The translations under genes were made by a program, and so were the position numbers. The notes under the pieces were generated by a model. That model was not told the DNA's origin. It saw only the letters and a list, made by a program, of their open reading frames with translations, and did no database searches. This document shows, piece by piece, positions 26,627 to 36,002 of a stretch of DNA of 64,000 nt (position 1 is the first letter of the stretch; each line of letters begins with the position of its first letter). This DNA is from Vulcanimicrobiota bacterium (GTDB lineage: Bacteria; Vulcanimicrobiota; JAJTBE01): the NCBI GenBank assembly GCA_021107945.1, contig JAIORV010000160.1, positions 85,451-149,450 on the forward strand, read 5' to 3'.

Positions 26627-27739
26627 ATGCCGGAGAATAAAGGAAATAAAGAATCAAGAATAATTGATAAGAAAGCCCTCAAGGAAGAAGAGCAAAAAAG
26701 CTTCTTTAAGAGGCATCCCATTCTGACCGCATTCCTCAAAGCGCTGGCTTTTCTCGTGGTCCTGTTTGTCATTGGAGAGGTCATGGTAAGGCATATGGAA
26801 GTGAAAAGCAGAGCAGTCCCCAAACACGAAGGGGGAATTGAATTCAGACCTGACCCGGAAATTTTCTGGAAACTTCGCACACATCTTAAAATGTTAATAA
26901 AGATGCCCAAAGGTGGGGAGTTCCTTGTCGAAACAAACAGCAAGGGAATAAGAAATCCCGAGATTCCGCTAAAAAAGCCTTCAAACGGTTATAGAATCGA
27001 ATGTTATGGGGACTCCATCACATATGGACATGGCGTTGACTCGGAAGATACATACGAAATGCAAACTCAGAAAATATTGCGTGAGAAATACGGCGACAAG
27101 AAAAATATTGATGTAATAAACTTCGGATGCCCCGGCTATACCGCCCATCAGGGATGGAGGCTCTTCAAAAGGATCGGTGTCAAATATGAGCCTGATCTTT
27201 GTATTATTGGGTTTAACTATGCCGATCCATCTGCCGAGGAAATGAAGGACAGCGAGAGAGTGCCAGGTAATCCTTATATCCTCACGATGATGAAATTCTT
27301 TTATCAAAGTGATTTTTACCTGCTATTGCGTCAACAGAAAATTACAATCGACAGACAGGGCAAAATGCCGGATTATTACCTGAAAGCTGTCCGTGTCTCC
27401 GAGGAGGAATACAGAAAATATATGGAGGGCTGGGCTGCCCAGATGAAAAAGCGAAATGGGCATGTCATATACCTGAGTCTTGCCATGTCATCACCGGATC
27501 CATTTGAATATTATGCCAATTACAGGAAAATATGCAAGGATGTTGCAAAAAAAACAGGCAATTATTATATTGATATGAATACCGTTTTCCAACAAAGCGG
27601 TGAAGACTTGAACTCGCTTTTCCTTCTCAGCGTGGCGGAAAATGAGAATATTGACAGGATTCACCCCAACGAAGCGGGGTTCGAGCTTATGGCAAAAGCG
27701 ATTGCAGAGTTGATAGAGAAGGAAAACCTAATCAAGTGA
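26627..27739 (+). CDS. Membrane-anchored SGNH/GDSL hydrolase (module copy 1)
   Basis: 370 residues: a charged cytoplasmic start, one membrane helix (about 37-56), then an SGNH domain. Block I is YGDSITYG (nucleophile Ser in GDS). The block III region is IIGFNYADPS. Block V is DRIHPNEAGF, with the catalytic Asp and His. Such anchored SGNH proteins commonly act as O-acetyl esterases or acyltransferases on cell-surface glycans; the substrate is unknown here. It begins 26 bases after the RecA-like gene. Confidence 0.88.
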   Translation: MPENKGNKESRIIDKKALKEEEQKSFFKRHPILTAFLKALAFLVVLFVIGEVMVRHMEVKSRAVPKHEGGIEFRPDPEIFWKLRTHLKMLIKMPKGGEFLVETNSKGIRNPEIPLKKPSNGYRIECYGDSITYGHGVDSEDTYEMQTQKILREKYGDKKNIDVINFGCPGYTAHQGWRLFKRIGVKYEPDLCIIGFNYADPSAEEMKDSERVPGNPYILTMMKFFYQSDFYLLLRQQKITIDRQGKMPDYYLKAVRVSEEEYRKYMEGWAAQMKKRNGHVIYLSLAMSSPDPFEYYANYRKICKDVAKKTGNYYIDMNTVFQQSGEDLNSLFLLSVAENENIDRIHPNEAGFELMAKAIAELIEKENLIK

Positions 27740-27946
27740 TTATGAAAGCAGGAATATGAGGGAATAAGGAATTACGCCTCTAAGGAAATGAGGAAATAAG
27801 GATAACGGATAACGGATAACGGAGGACAGAAGCCAGAGGCCGGAGACCGGAGGACAGATCCCGTTTCCCATTTCCCGAAAAGTGGCTTCGTGGTAAATAT
27901 CGAAAATGGAATTTCAAATTCACTATTCCCCCATGAGGATGTTTAC
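27740..27946. repeat. Heptamer-repeat gap between the two modules
   Basis: Contains CGGATAACGGATAACGGAGGACAG-type runs (27795-27866), the reverse complement of the TCCGTTATCCG heptamers seen elsewhere, plus a 'gtggcttcgtggtaaa' repeat at 27880. No gene is evident. Confidence 0.65.
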
Positions 27947-29197
27947 ATGATTGGTAAAAACACTATGAAAAATATCATTAACAAAACAAGATCAGAGGGT
28001 TGCCCTCTCCTTGTCGGTATTTTGATTATTATTCTTTTCACATTTATATTTACATCTTTCTATTGCAGTCAGGCTTTTGCTCAAGGTAAGCCGCCGGCAT
28101 CCCCTTCAAAAATCGAAACCCATTTCACTGCGCCCACTGGCGCTCCTCCCGTACAATCAACACCCGACAAAAAAACGGGGAATTTCGAGAGACCCCAGCA
28201 AGCTCCCCGCCGGGATTCACAATTGATGAATTCCAATACTACATACCCTCAATCGGAAGCGAGGCGGGTTCTCATTATCCTTGGTATTCTTGCAGTTATC
28301 GGTTTCTATTGGCTTTTCCTTCGTGGAAAAATGAAAAAAATCATTCCCGCTTTTGGCACGTTATCCGGCAAGATCAAATCAATTGCCGAAAGCTCTCCCG
28401 ACGAAAAAGCAGTTGCATCAGTCAGGGCCACAGTAGCTATAAAGAATCAGGATATAATAAGGGATATGGTAATCGAGCTTGAACAAAAAGAAAAAGAAGA
28501 GTTAGAGCGATTTCGAAGCTTTTCATTAAAGAGGGGACTTCCACCGCTACCAAGAACCGAAGTTCTGGGCATCGAACAGGGGGGGAGCGGTCTTCACATT
28601 ATCCTGATTGATTCCTATCGAGCCGCATACCCGGTTGTAATGAACCTGCTCTCATCCTGCTCCCGGATTGACATGCCTCTCTTGTTTTTCTCTTCAAGGA
28701 TATCGGGAGAGGATATTGCAAGAGGAGTTATGGCTATCGAGATGGGAAAGCCCTGGGATGACATGGGTGAGCAGGAAAAATACAGGATAACTCGTCAGGT
28801 TGAGGGTTTCATGGAAAAATACAGCGGAATTCAAACTGGGAAAAGCTGCATGATTGATGAAAAATCTCTCCGCGATTTGATAACGAATCTGAAAACTCAT
28901 GGTAAACCAACCGCTGTCATCATAGATGATTTTTCATACCTGATAGTTGGAAATATCAATAATGTTGTCAATGAGCTTAAACTTCTCTCGCATAAAGAGG
29001 GAGTTCCTGTTTTTATCATTGACTCAAAGCAAAACAAATCAAATTGGACTGAAGAATTATCCAGAGGTGTAAAATCATTTATCGAACTTGATGAATCAGA
29101 AAATGAGGGCATAACGGTCAACGATTTGCTCCATGATAAAAATGCAATCAGGAAATTAAATATCGAACCGAACACAGGGAAGCTTATAACATCATAG
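27947..29197 (+). CDS. Membrane-anchored protein with degenerate RecA/DnaB-like domain (module copy 2)
   Basis: About 416 residues from ATG 27947; the frame extends to 27890 through repeat sequence. Layout matches copy 1: a signal/anchor helix ending QAFAQ, a Pro-rich linker, a membrane helix (RVLIILGILAVIGFYWLFL), then a cytoplasmic domain. The RecA-like order is again visible: LHIILIDS, LLFFSSRISGEDIARGVMA (compare the DnaB 'SLEMs' helix), TAVIIDDFSYLIV and GVPVFIIDSKQ. The P-loop position reads IDSYRAAYP, so ATP binding is unlikely. It lies 30 bases before a second SGNH gene. Confidence 0.6.
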   Translation: MIGKNTMKNIINKTRSEGCPLLVGILIIILFTFIFTSFYCSQAFAQGKPPASPSKIETHFTAPTGAPPVQSTPDKKTGNFERPQQAPRRDSQLMNSNTTYPQSEARRVLIILGILAVIGFYWLFLRGKMKKIIPAFGTLSGKIKSIAESSPDEKAVASVRATVAIKNQDIIRDMVIELEQKEKEELERFRSFSLKRGLPPLPRTEVLGIEQGGSGLHIILIDSYRAAYPVVMNLLSSCSRIDMPLLFFSSRISGEDIARGVMAIEMGKPWDDMGEQEKYRITRQVEGFMEKYSGIQTGKSCMIDEKSLRDLITNLKTHGKPTAVIIDDFSYLIVGNINNVVNELKLLSHKEGVPVFIIDSKQNKSNWTEELSRGVKSFIELDESENEGITVNDLLHDKNAIRKLNIEPNTGKLITS

Positions 29198-29227
29198 TAT
29201 ATCTACTGCAACGGGAGTAACATAACC

Positions 29228-30481
29228 ATGAGAACCTCGGACATATACAAAGCCAAATCCGGCAAAAAGCTCCTGTTTATCCAGGTGATTTTTAATATTG
29301 TCATTGTAGTATTAATACTTATAGTCTTTGAATTTATACTCCAGGGATTCGGCAAATCAGATAAAAAATCAACATTTGAGCCTCACCCCACGCTCTACTG
29401 GAAGCTTTCACCCAATCTTATGAACCACAAATATGAAGTAGATAACACTTCCTGCAGGGTTGACACTAACTCTGACGGTTTCAGGAATGAAAAGGTGGAT
29501 GTTAAGAGAAACGAGAGAAGCTTTCGGATCGTTTGCATCGGCGATGAGAGCACTTTTGGCTCCGGCGTATTACAATCAGAGACATTTCCAAAGATACTCC
29601 AGAATAATATAAGAAAGAGATATCATTTTTTTATAACAGAAGTTATAAATGCCGGTGTCCAGGGATATTCATCATACCAGGGAGTAAGGATGTTAAAGGA
29701 ATATTGCATAAAATACAAACCCGATATTGTAGTTGTTTATTTTATGCATAATGATTTTGCAATGGGCACAAAAGAGGATAAAGCAAGGATTTCAGATAAT
29801 TCATTGGCGGTCAAAATAAAGAAAATCCTTTATAAATCCCACATATTTATGACAATAAGGAATTACATACTCGATAAGTTATACAAGCATACAGCCAGAG
29901 GAACGGAACCCAAGGGAGTTCATCGCGTTTCAACAGAAGATTTCAAAAAAAACCTGGATGAGATGAGTCGCATTGCAACAGAAAACGGTGCAAAACTTAT
30001 TTTTGTCAACCCGCAGGATGAAGAAGATATAAAGGATAAAAAAACATATCTGAAATACCGGAATATAATAAGGTCTGTCGCAAATAAAAACGGATATATT
30101 ATCAATCTCATGACTTCTTTCGAGAAAAATAATATATTTTTTCTTCCCAGTTCAAATCTCCCCGGCATGATTGGGCATAAGGCCATAGCAGACATGTTAT
30201 TTGCCAAGATCAAATATAAGTCTCTGATGCCTCAGAAGGCCGAGGGATCGAAGGCAAAGGTGAAGCTTCCCCCAAGAATAGATTTGCAACCGGGGAAACA
30301 ACTCCCTGTTACCGGAGAAAAACACAGTGATGGGAAACCACGTCCAAAAGGCAAGCCCCCGGAGGGTAAGAAACCATTTGGCGAGGGAGGATCGCCTCCA
30401 GCGAATGAACAAATATTACCACCGCAAAGACCCAACGATGTTCCCGGAAAACCTCAGGGGCAGGAAGATTTCTATTTTTAA
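29228..30481 (+). CDS. Membrane-anchored SGNH-fold protein with altered catalytic residues (module copy 2)
   Basis: 417 residues: one N-terminal membrane helix (about 16-37), an SGNH domain, and a Pro/Lys/Gly-rich tail of about 90 residues. Block I is IGDESTFGSG: Glu occupies the position of the nucleophile Ser (compare GDSITYG in copy 1). Block III retains HND. The block V Asp-x-x-His is replaced by SSNLPGMIGH. It therefore appears to be a pseudoenzyme, possibly a binding or scaffold version of copy 1. GGAG precedes the ATG. Confidence 0.8.
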   Translation: MRTSDIYKAKSGKKLLFIQVIFNIVIVVLILIVFEFILQGFGKSDKKSTFEPHPTLYWKLSPNLMNHKYEVDNTSCRVDTNSDGFRNEKVDVKRNERSFRIVCIGDESTFGSGVLQSETFPKILQNNIRKRYHFFITEVINAGVQGYSSYQGVRMLKEYCIKYKPDIVVVYFMHNDFAMGTKEDKARISDNSLAVKIKKILYKSHIFMTIRNYILDKLYKHTARGTEPKGVHRVSTEDFKKNLDEMSRIATENGAKLIFVNPQDEEDIKDKKTYLKYRNIIRSVANKNGYIINLMTSFEKNNIFFLPSSNLPGMIGHKAIADMLFAKIKYKSLMPQKAEGSKAKVKLPPRIDLQPGKQLPVTGEKHSDGKPRPKGKPPEGKKPFGEGGSPPANEQILPPQRPNDVPGKPQGQEDFYF

Positions 30482-30606
30482 TAGAATATGTTTACTTTTT
30501 CAATGCAAGGGTAATTTGCATAAATAAAAGATAGCATATGCAGGGAAAATCGTGTATGGGAAAAGAATAGTATCATCCGAAGAAGTGAATTCAACGGAGG
30601 AATGAA

Positions 30607-31647
30607 ATGAAGCGTACGAACGAAAAAGCATCGGGACATTTAAGCGTTATTGTAATAATCTTTCTTATCATAGCAATCGGCGCGGGCTTATTATTTATAT
30701 CAGGTTGTACCGGTGAGGAGCTTAAGAAATTCAACCTGGGATACAAGGTCTATATCCCGAACCTTTCCGGCAAATCCATTACAGTGATACCTGAAAAAGA
30801 GAGTGATGAGCCATTTTTTATTGATATGTCCGTAAATCCTGTTTTTATTAAGCACCTTCCCGGCAGTGATTATATTTATATTCTGCTCGACGGGACGAAT
30901 GACATAGCGATTCTGGATACGAAAGAGGACGTAATAACAGATAAATTCCGCTTTGAAGTGGGCGTAACATCCTCCACAAACAATCGAATAAAATTTAATT
31001 CGGACGGCACAAGAGGCTATGTGACCACAAGTTATCAGGCTTCCGGGGTTGCAGTTCTGGATACTTCTGATAATTCATTTGTTGACGGGATAAATGTCAA
31101 CTCGACAACTGTTGACAGGATGTTTTTCTCAAGCAGTGAGAACAGGCTGTTTGCAACAGACCCTGATAAAAAGAAAATATACTCCCTGGACACGAATTCA
31201 AATGAACTTGTGGAAGAGATAGATGTGCCGGAGAGCTATTCCATAGCATACTTTGATAAAAACAACTCGCAGTTTTTCATGGCGGAGACAGGACCAAAAG
31301 CGACGGTAAAATTATTTGATATGACCGATAATACATTTGTGAAGAGAGCGGAGAATGTTGTGGATGATGTAAAAAGACTCATGCCTTCCTCCGACGGGAC
31401 AAAGCTTTATGTTCTCGGGTCTTCTGAGATGGCGATAATAACGCTGTCTGATTTTACCGTTGATGAGGTAATATCCCTTGATTACCGTGATCCTGTTGAC
31501 TTCAGATTCCTGCCCGACAAATCATTTATCCTGATTCCGTCAGGTGCGGCAAACCTCACCATGATAATGAATCCCGGGGATTATTCAACAGAGGAGACCA
31601 TCGAGACGGAAAGCGATCCGGGTGAAATGGTTATTATATCTGATTAA
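30607..31647 (+). CDS. Lipoprotein with YVTN-type beta-propeller
   Basis: 346 residues. Signal peptide with lipobox FISGC, then about six propeller blades marked by repeats such as DIAILDTKEDVITD, GVAVLDTSDNSFVDG, KIYSLDTNSNELVEEI and KLYVLGSSEMAIITL. Such propellers bind proteins or glycans outside the membrane. GGAGG (30596-30600) precedes the ATG by six bases. It follows the duplicated RecA-like/SGNH modules and abuts the convergent ablB stop with no intervening base. Confidence 0.85.
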   Translation: MKRTNEKASGHLSVIVIIFLIIAIGAGLLFISGCTGEELKKFNLGYKVYIPNLSGKSITVIPEKESDEPFFIDMSVNPVFIKHLPGSDYIYILLDGTNDIAILDTKEDVITDKFRFEVGVTSSTNNRIKFNSDGTRGYVTTSYQASGVAVLDTSDNSFVDGINVNSTTVDRMFFSSSENRLFATDPDKKKIYSLDTNSNELVEEIDVPESYSIAYFDKNNSQFFMAETGPKATVKLFDMTDNTFVKRAENVVDDVKRLMPSSDGTKLYVLGSSEMAIITLSDFTVDEVISLDYRDPVDFRFLPDKSFILIPSGAANLTMIMNPGDYSTEETIETESDPGEMVIISD

Positions 31648-32523
31648 TCATTTACACCATATTGACATGTTTTCGAATTCACCGCATATATTGCAGTTGT
31701 TCTTTGCTTTCCCGGTAAATTCATATCCCGCTTTTTTGAACACCACGTTCATCCCAACTGATTTACTTCTTGCAAGTGTATAAAGGCACTTTATATCTTT
31801 TTTTTCTATAGCCTTTTCCAGGTTTGTTAATAACACACTTGCCAATCCCTTGCCTCTTTCGGAAGTCAGAGTTGCAAAGTCAGTCATTTCCGCGTTTTTG
31901 TTGTTGAAGTCGATCTCCGCGGAAGAAGCGGCAACTAGTTTTCCGTTTTCATTGAAAATCAGTCCGTATATTATATGTGATTTTGCCGTTTCCATAAGGT
32001 ATTCAGGGTTATATATGGGAAACGGATAAGACTCAAAGACTTCTCTGTAAAGCTCCGCAAGTTTCTTGAATTGATTTTCCGTCTCTGCTATTAAAAATAC
32101 ATATCCTTTTGGAAGTTCCGGCTCATGTGAAGATTCTTCGACTCCCTTCAATATTCTCTCAACCTGCAGTTCTTTTTCAACAACTGATGGTTGTGTCGAT
32201 CTTCTGACAACATCTACAAACCTTGACATGACCACGGCGTCTTTGCCATTATAATACCCCTTGATTACGCCTTCATTTTCATACCCCATACTCCCAAAGA
32301 CAGAAGAGTCACTTTCCCGGACTTTGGCAAATATTTTTTTGGCGAAGTCATTTTTATAAGCCAATTCATCCAGCTTTTTAACTACTTTATCGATTCGGGG
32401 TCCGTTATATTTGATTAATCTCACCCTCATATTAAACGGTGAGATAAAAGCTGAAAGTGAATACCCTTCTTCACTTATTTCAACTTTTTTTCCCATATTT
32501 TCAATTGCACTTGTTTGCATCAT
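31648..32523 (-). CDS. ablB: Beta-lysine N6-acetyltransferase AblB
   Basis: 291 residues, GNAT fold. It acetylates beta-lysine to N-epsilon-acetyl-beta-lysine, a compatible solute. Family signature stretches are NAEMTDFATLTSERGKGLAS and YTLARSKSVGMNVVFKKAGY. The usual NNtxI..EsMNVWYK ending appears as NNCNIC then ENMSIWCK. It follows ablA by 35 bases on the same strand. Together they form the two-step osmolyte pathway from L-lysine, so salt or osmotic control is expected. Confidence 0.93.
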   Translation of the reverse strand: MMQTSAIENMGKKVEISEEGYSLSAFISPFNMRVRLIKYNGPRIDKVVKKLDELAYKNDFAKKIFAKVRESDSSVFGSMGYENEGVIKGYYNGKDAVVMSRFVDVVRRSTQPSVVEKELQVERILKGVEESSHEPELPKGYVFLIAETENQFKKLAELYREVFESYPFPIYNPEYLMETAKSHIIYGLIFNENGKLVAASSAEIDFNNKNAEMTDFATLTSERGKGLASVLLTNLEKAIEKKDIKCLYTLARSKSVGMNVVFKKAGYEFTGKAKNNCNICGEFENMSIWCK

Positions 32524-32558
32524 TATATATACAATTCTCCCGTTATGTCAGTTCTTTC

Positions 32559-33983
32559 CTATAGGATTATTATCACATGATCTTTCCAGCAAAGACAGTC
32601 GTCGCTATCAGTAGATAAAGCTTCCAAAAGGAAATTATCTTTCTCGCCCTCTTCAGAAGAGCTATGCGAATCCGAATCCGAATCCATTTTTTTCTGATCG
32701 CCATACTTAATTGATCTGATATTCCCCTCGGGAACCAGGCTTATATCATCAACCGTCTCATCAAGTAATTTCTCAACTCCCAGCGATGGCAGCCTTGTTT
32801 CTTCTCCCGGCTTATTATCTTTTCCACACAAGTTGCAATTTTTGGGACATACTTTCGCATTTTCAAAATAATCCTTGGGTTCATTATATACCGTAATAAT
32901 ACCTTCATAATTTCTCAGCACTGTTTTGCCCGCCCCGAATGAAACCAAATAATTTGGTTGAATGGGAATCTTTCCACCACCGCCGGGGGCGTCCACAACA
33001 AACCTCGGCACTGCAATTCCTGAAGTATGCCCTATCAGTCCTTCCATAATCTCCATTCCCCTGGATATAGGCGTTCTGAAATGCTCGATACCTCTTGAAA
33101 GATCACATTGATATATGTAATATGGTCTCACCCTGTTCCTGACAAGTTCATGTAAGAGTTTTTTCATTACATTGGGACAATCATTGATGCCCCTGAGAAG
33201 AACAGATTGATTCCCCAAAGGAATTCCTGCATCCGCCAAAATTCTCAGAGCCTTTTTAGATTCCGGGGTTAATTCTTTTGGATGGTTAAAATGAGTGTTG
33301 ATCCAGATTGGATGATATTTTTTCAACATCTCCACGAGTTTGTAATCTATCCTGAAAGGCAATACAACAGGCACGCGCGTGCCTATCCTGACCACCTCAA
33401 CATGCGGTATTGATCTGATATTTCTGATGATCTTTTCCAGAACTTCAGTTTCAAGCAATAACGGATCGCCGCCTGAGATCAAAACATCCCTGATATTCTT
33501 ATTTTGCCTTATATATTCTATGCCCCGGTTGATTCGATTTAAGTTGAAACTCTCGCCTTTGTCTCCCACTTTACGCTTTCTTGTACAATGCCTGCAATAC
33601 ATTGAACATTCACTTGTTACAAGCAGAAGTACCCTGTCCGGGTATCGGTGAGTCAGTCCCGGCACGGGAGAATTGCCGTCTTCGTGAAGCGGATCCGCTA
33701 TATCGTAATCTGACATTTGCAACTCCCGCGGGTCAGGAATTGCCTGCTTGCGGATGGGACAGTTCTCATCCGCAAAACCCATAAGTGAAGCGTAGTATGG
33801 CGTTATGGACATCGGAAATACATCGGTAGCGGAACGGATTTTGTCAATATCCGCATTCCCTATCTGTAAGACATCTTTTAACTGTTCCACATTTCGAATG
33901 CAGTTTCTCAATTGCCATTTCCAGTCATTCCATTGTTCAGAGGTTTTATCAAACTTGATTCTACTTTTTGTCAGTCCATTCAA
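32559..33983 (-). CDS. ablA: L-lysine 2,3-aminomutase
   Basis: 474 residues. A radical-SAM, PLP-dependent enzyme that converts L-lysine to beta-lysine. The cluster motif is CSMYCRHCTRKRK, then GGDPLLLE, HFNHPKELTPES, QCDLSRGIEHFRT and the PLP lysine region PGGGGKIPI. Zinc-type cysteines (CPKNCNLCG) occur late. The last 45 residues are an unusual Ser/Asp-rich tail (DSDSDSHSSSEEGEKD) ending WKDHVIIIL. Partner ablB lies downstream. GGAGG is present about 12 bases before the ATG. Confidence 0.96.
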   Translation of the reverse strand: MNGLTKSRIKFDKTSEQWNDWKWQLRNCIRNVEQLKDVLQIGNADIDKIRSATDVFPMSITPYYASLMGFADENCPIRKQAIPDPRELQMSDYDIADPLHEDGNSPVPGLTHRYPDRVLLLVTSECSMYCRHCTRKRKVGDKGESFNLNRINRGIEYIRQNKNIRDVLISGGDPLLLETEVLEKIIRNIRSIPHVEVVRIGTRVPVVLPFRIDYKLVEMLKKYHPIWINTHFNHPKELTPESKKALRILADAGIPLGNQSVLLRGINDCPNVMKKLLHELVRNRVRPYYIYQCDLSRGIEHFRTPISRGMEIMEGLIGHTSGIAVPRFVVDAPGGGGKIPIQPNYLVSFGAGKTVLRNYEGIITVYNEPKDYFENAKVCPKNCNLCGKDNKPGEETRLPSLGVEKLLDETVDDISLVPEGNIRSIKYGDQKKMDSDSDSHSSSEEGEKDNFLLEALSTDSDDCLCWKDHVIIIL

Positions 33984-34445
33984 GTGATTCCCCTCCCTTT
34001 CTATAATTTAAAGTAAATAATAATAAAAATACCTTATATGATTACCAAAGATGTAAAGACTTAATTAACATTTAATAAAGGCTGCCAACACATTAGAGAA
34101 AGCAGAAAATAAGAAAATAAGAAAATAAGAAAATTGGAGGTTTTTTCAGTGAGTTACAATCACTATAGTGTAGCAACTACAATATTTATATCATGTTTCT
34201 TTATTTTTGTCAAGCTAAACAGCCGTTTTACAAGCCAAGGACAATCTATATATGACGAAATAATATATCCTATCCCAATACAATAACGGTTGAATGAATA
34301 TTTGGAAAGCCTGAAAAAGTTTTATTGACTAATTCCCCCGGATTTTTGTAATAATCTACTCGGGGTGTTGCTCTGTGAGGATTTATGTGAATATAATTAC
34401 CGAAAGATAATAGATGAAAAACGCGTCCGTATGTTTACATTATTG
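33984..34445. other. Non-coding stretch between ablA and the oxidoreductase gene
   Basis: About 460 AT-rich bases. It should hold the ablA promoter (minus strand). A run 'agaaaataagaaaataagaaaat' lies at 34098-34135. A single TTAACA occurs at 34075. TTGACT followed by TAATAA sits near 34326-34355 on the plus strand, but no plus gene follows. I see no gene. Confidence 0.4.
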
Positions 34446-35855
34446 TTACACTTTTGCCATTACACAGGATGGATCGCCAACCGCCGCTCCCAGATGGAAG
34501 GGATCCTCCAGCCTCTTGTGAGCGGTCTCCGGTGTGTGCCCCAGAACTTTTTCCACCACACCGAATGCATTCTCTATTGAATGATCCATATTGTTATACC
34601 AGAAAAGCCCTGTTCTGCCTGCGAGGAATAGGTTGTGGAATTTTCTCAGCTTACTCCGTACAACGGATAATTTGTCCAGGTAATCGATATCATAAATGGG
34701 ATATGTGTCCGGTATTCTTTCTATATGTATATTTTTCACAACATCCCTGGAAGAAATTGATCCCGCCCTGACCAACCCTTCAATAACCTCGTCGTTTAAT
34801 TTCTCGGGATGTTGCCATGTTTCTGAATCCTCCATGCATGTTACTTCAACACAGAGCGAACCGTTGTTTTTCGGTATCATATTCCTGTCAAATTGCGCCG
34901 GGTTTGTAGCCCTGGAGAATATCACATCCTTACTACCAAAGTAACACCACTGGTAATTCTGTAACGGTGGTTCCTTTATCTCCAGGTTATATATAATCAG
35001 GGATAGGTATTTCAAACCTGTGGGTTCAAGGTTCATATGCTCAAATAATGTTGTTATGGGGGCTGTCCATATAACCATATCGGGCATATAAATCTCATCA
35101 CCGATCTGGACTGAAGTTATGTTCTGCCCGTCATGCTCAATCTTTCCGGGACTTTTTCCCGTAATAACCTTACCACCCATCCCTATAATCCTGTCACGCA
35201 TTCTTGAGCAAAAAACATCTATTCCACCGGGAGGATAGAGAAAATTGAGTTGTTTTGGTTTTGGCATCATCATCAGATAGAAAAGCTGGGATATAGATCC
35301 TGTCTTGATCTTTTTATCTATTGTCGCCCTTTCCACACCGATTTTTGCCCAGTGAAAATGTACTTCTTCGGGTGAGAGTCCCAGGAATTTCTCTGTATAT
35401 CCCTTGAAGAATGTCTCGTATAAAGTATTGCCATACTTCCCCAGAATATAATTCTTGAAAGAGGGTTCTGTTAATTTTTGATATTTTGATTTTGTGAAAA
35501 GATCCATAAAGGCCGGCACTGATATTCTCAGGGGAAGTTGGAATACCGATTTTAGTCTGAGCGGCCAGGTGTGATATCTGTCACAATAATGGACAGCGGA
35601 AAAACGGACAATCTCCAGAAGGTCGTCTTTCATTACTGAATGTAAAAAATCAAGGACATCTTCCTTGGAGCTATAGAAACGATGTGGGCCAATGTCATAC
35701 CGATATTTTCCGTATTTAAAAGTCCTTGCGAGTCCGCCGACCTTTTCCTCTTTCTCCACCAACACAACGCCCATGCCCTCTTCCGCCAATTTGCACGCGC
35801 ATGTGAGTCCGGCGATTCCCGCTCCCACTACCAGTACACTTCTTTTGTTGTTCAC
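34446..35855 (-). CDS. FAD-dependent oxidoreductase (protoporphyrinogen-oxidase/amine-oxidase-like)
   Basis: 469 residues from GTG 35855, chosen because AGAGGA lies six bases ahead and the next residues form the dinucleotide-binding strand. The frame to 35996 would add 47 unconserved residues and overlap the divergent gene. FAD motifs are VLVVGAGIAGLTCA, VEKEEKVGGLARTF and a C-terminal AGRTGLFWYNNMDHSIENA. The middle (YETFFKGYTEKFLGLSPEEV) matches NAD(P)-binding proteins related to UDP-galactopyranose mutase and sugar-biosynthesis oxidoreductases. Substrate unknown. Confidence 0.87.
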   Translation of the reverse strand: MNNKRSVLVVGAGIAGLTCACKLAEEGMGVVLVEKEEKVGGLARTFKYGKYRYDIGPHRFYSSKEDVLDFLHSVMKDDLLEIVRFSAVHYCDRYHTWPLRLKSVFQLPLRISVPAFMDLFTKSKYQKLTEPSFKNYILGKYGNTLYETFFKGYTEKFLGLSPEEVHFHWAKIGVERATIDKKIKTGSISQLFYLMMMPKPKQLNFLYPPGGIDVFCSRMRDRIIGMGGKVITGKSPGKIEHDGQNITSVQIGDEIYMPDMVIWTAPITTLFEHMNLEPTGLKYLSLIIYNLEIKEPPLQNYQWCYFGSKDVIFSRATNPAQFDRNMIPKNNGSLCVEVTCMEDSETWQHPEKLNDEVIEGLVRAGSISSRDVVKNIHIERIPDTYPIYDIDYLDKLSVVRSKLRKFHNLFLAGRTGLFWYNNMDHSIENAFGVVEKVLGHTPETAHKRLEDPFHLGAAVGDPSCVMAKV

Positions 35856-36002
35856 ATAAATTCCTCTAATCTTTCCCCCGATTTCTTGTATTATAACCCT
35901 CTTTACGACTAATTTCAAGAAGGAATCAAGGTTAGATGAAAGTAGATTCAAATGATAATTTGTGATAAAATTGGGATATGTATAGGAGGGATGCAATTAA
36001 CT

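Noticed and set aside
25320..30481. Calling the RecA-like proteins active DnaB helicases or a defence ATPase
   Set aside because: Both copies lack a P-loop and are membrane anchored, so a helicase or ATPase role is not supported.
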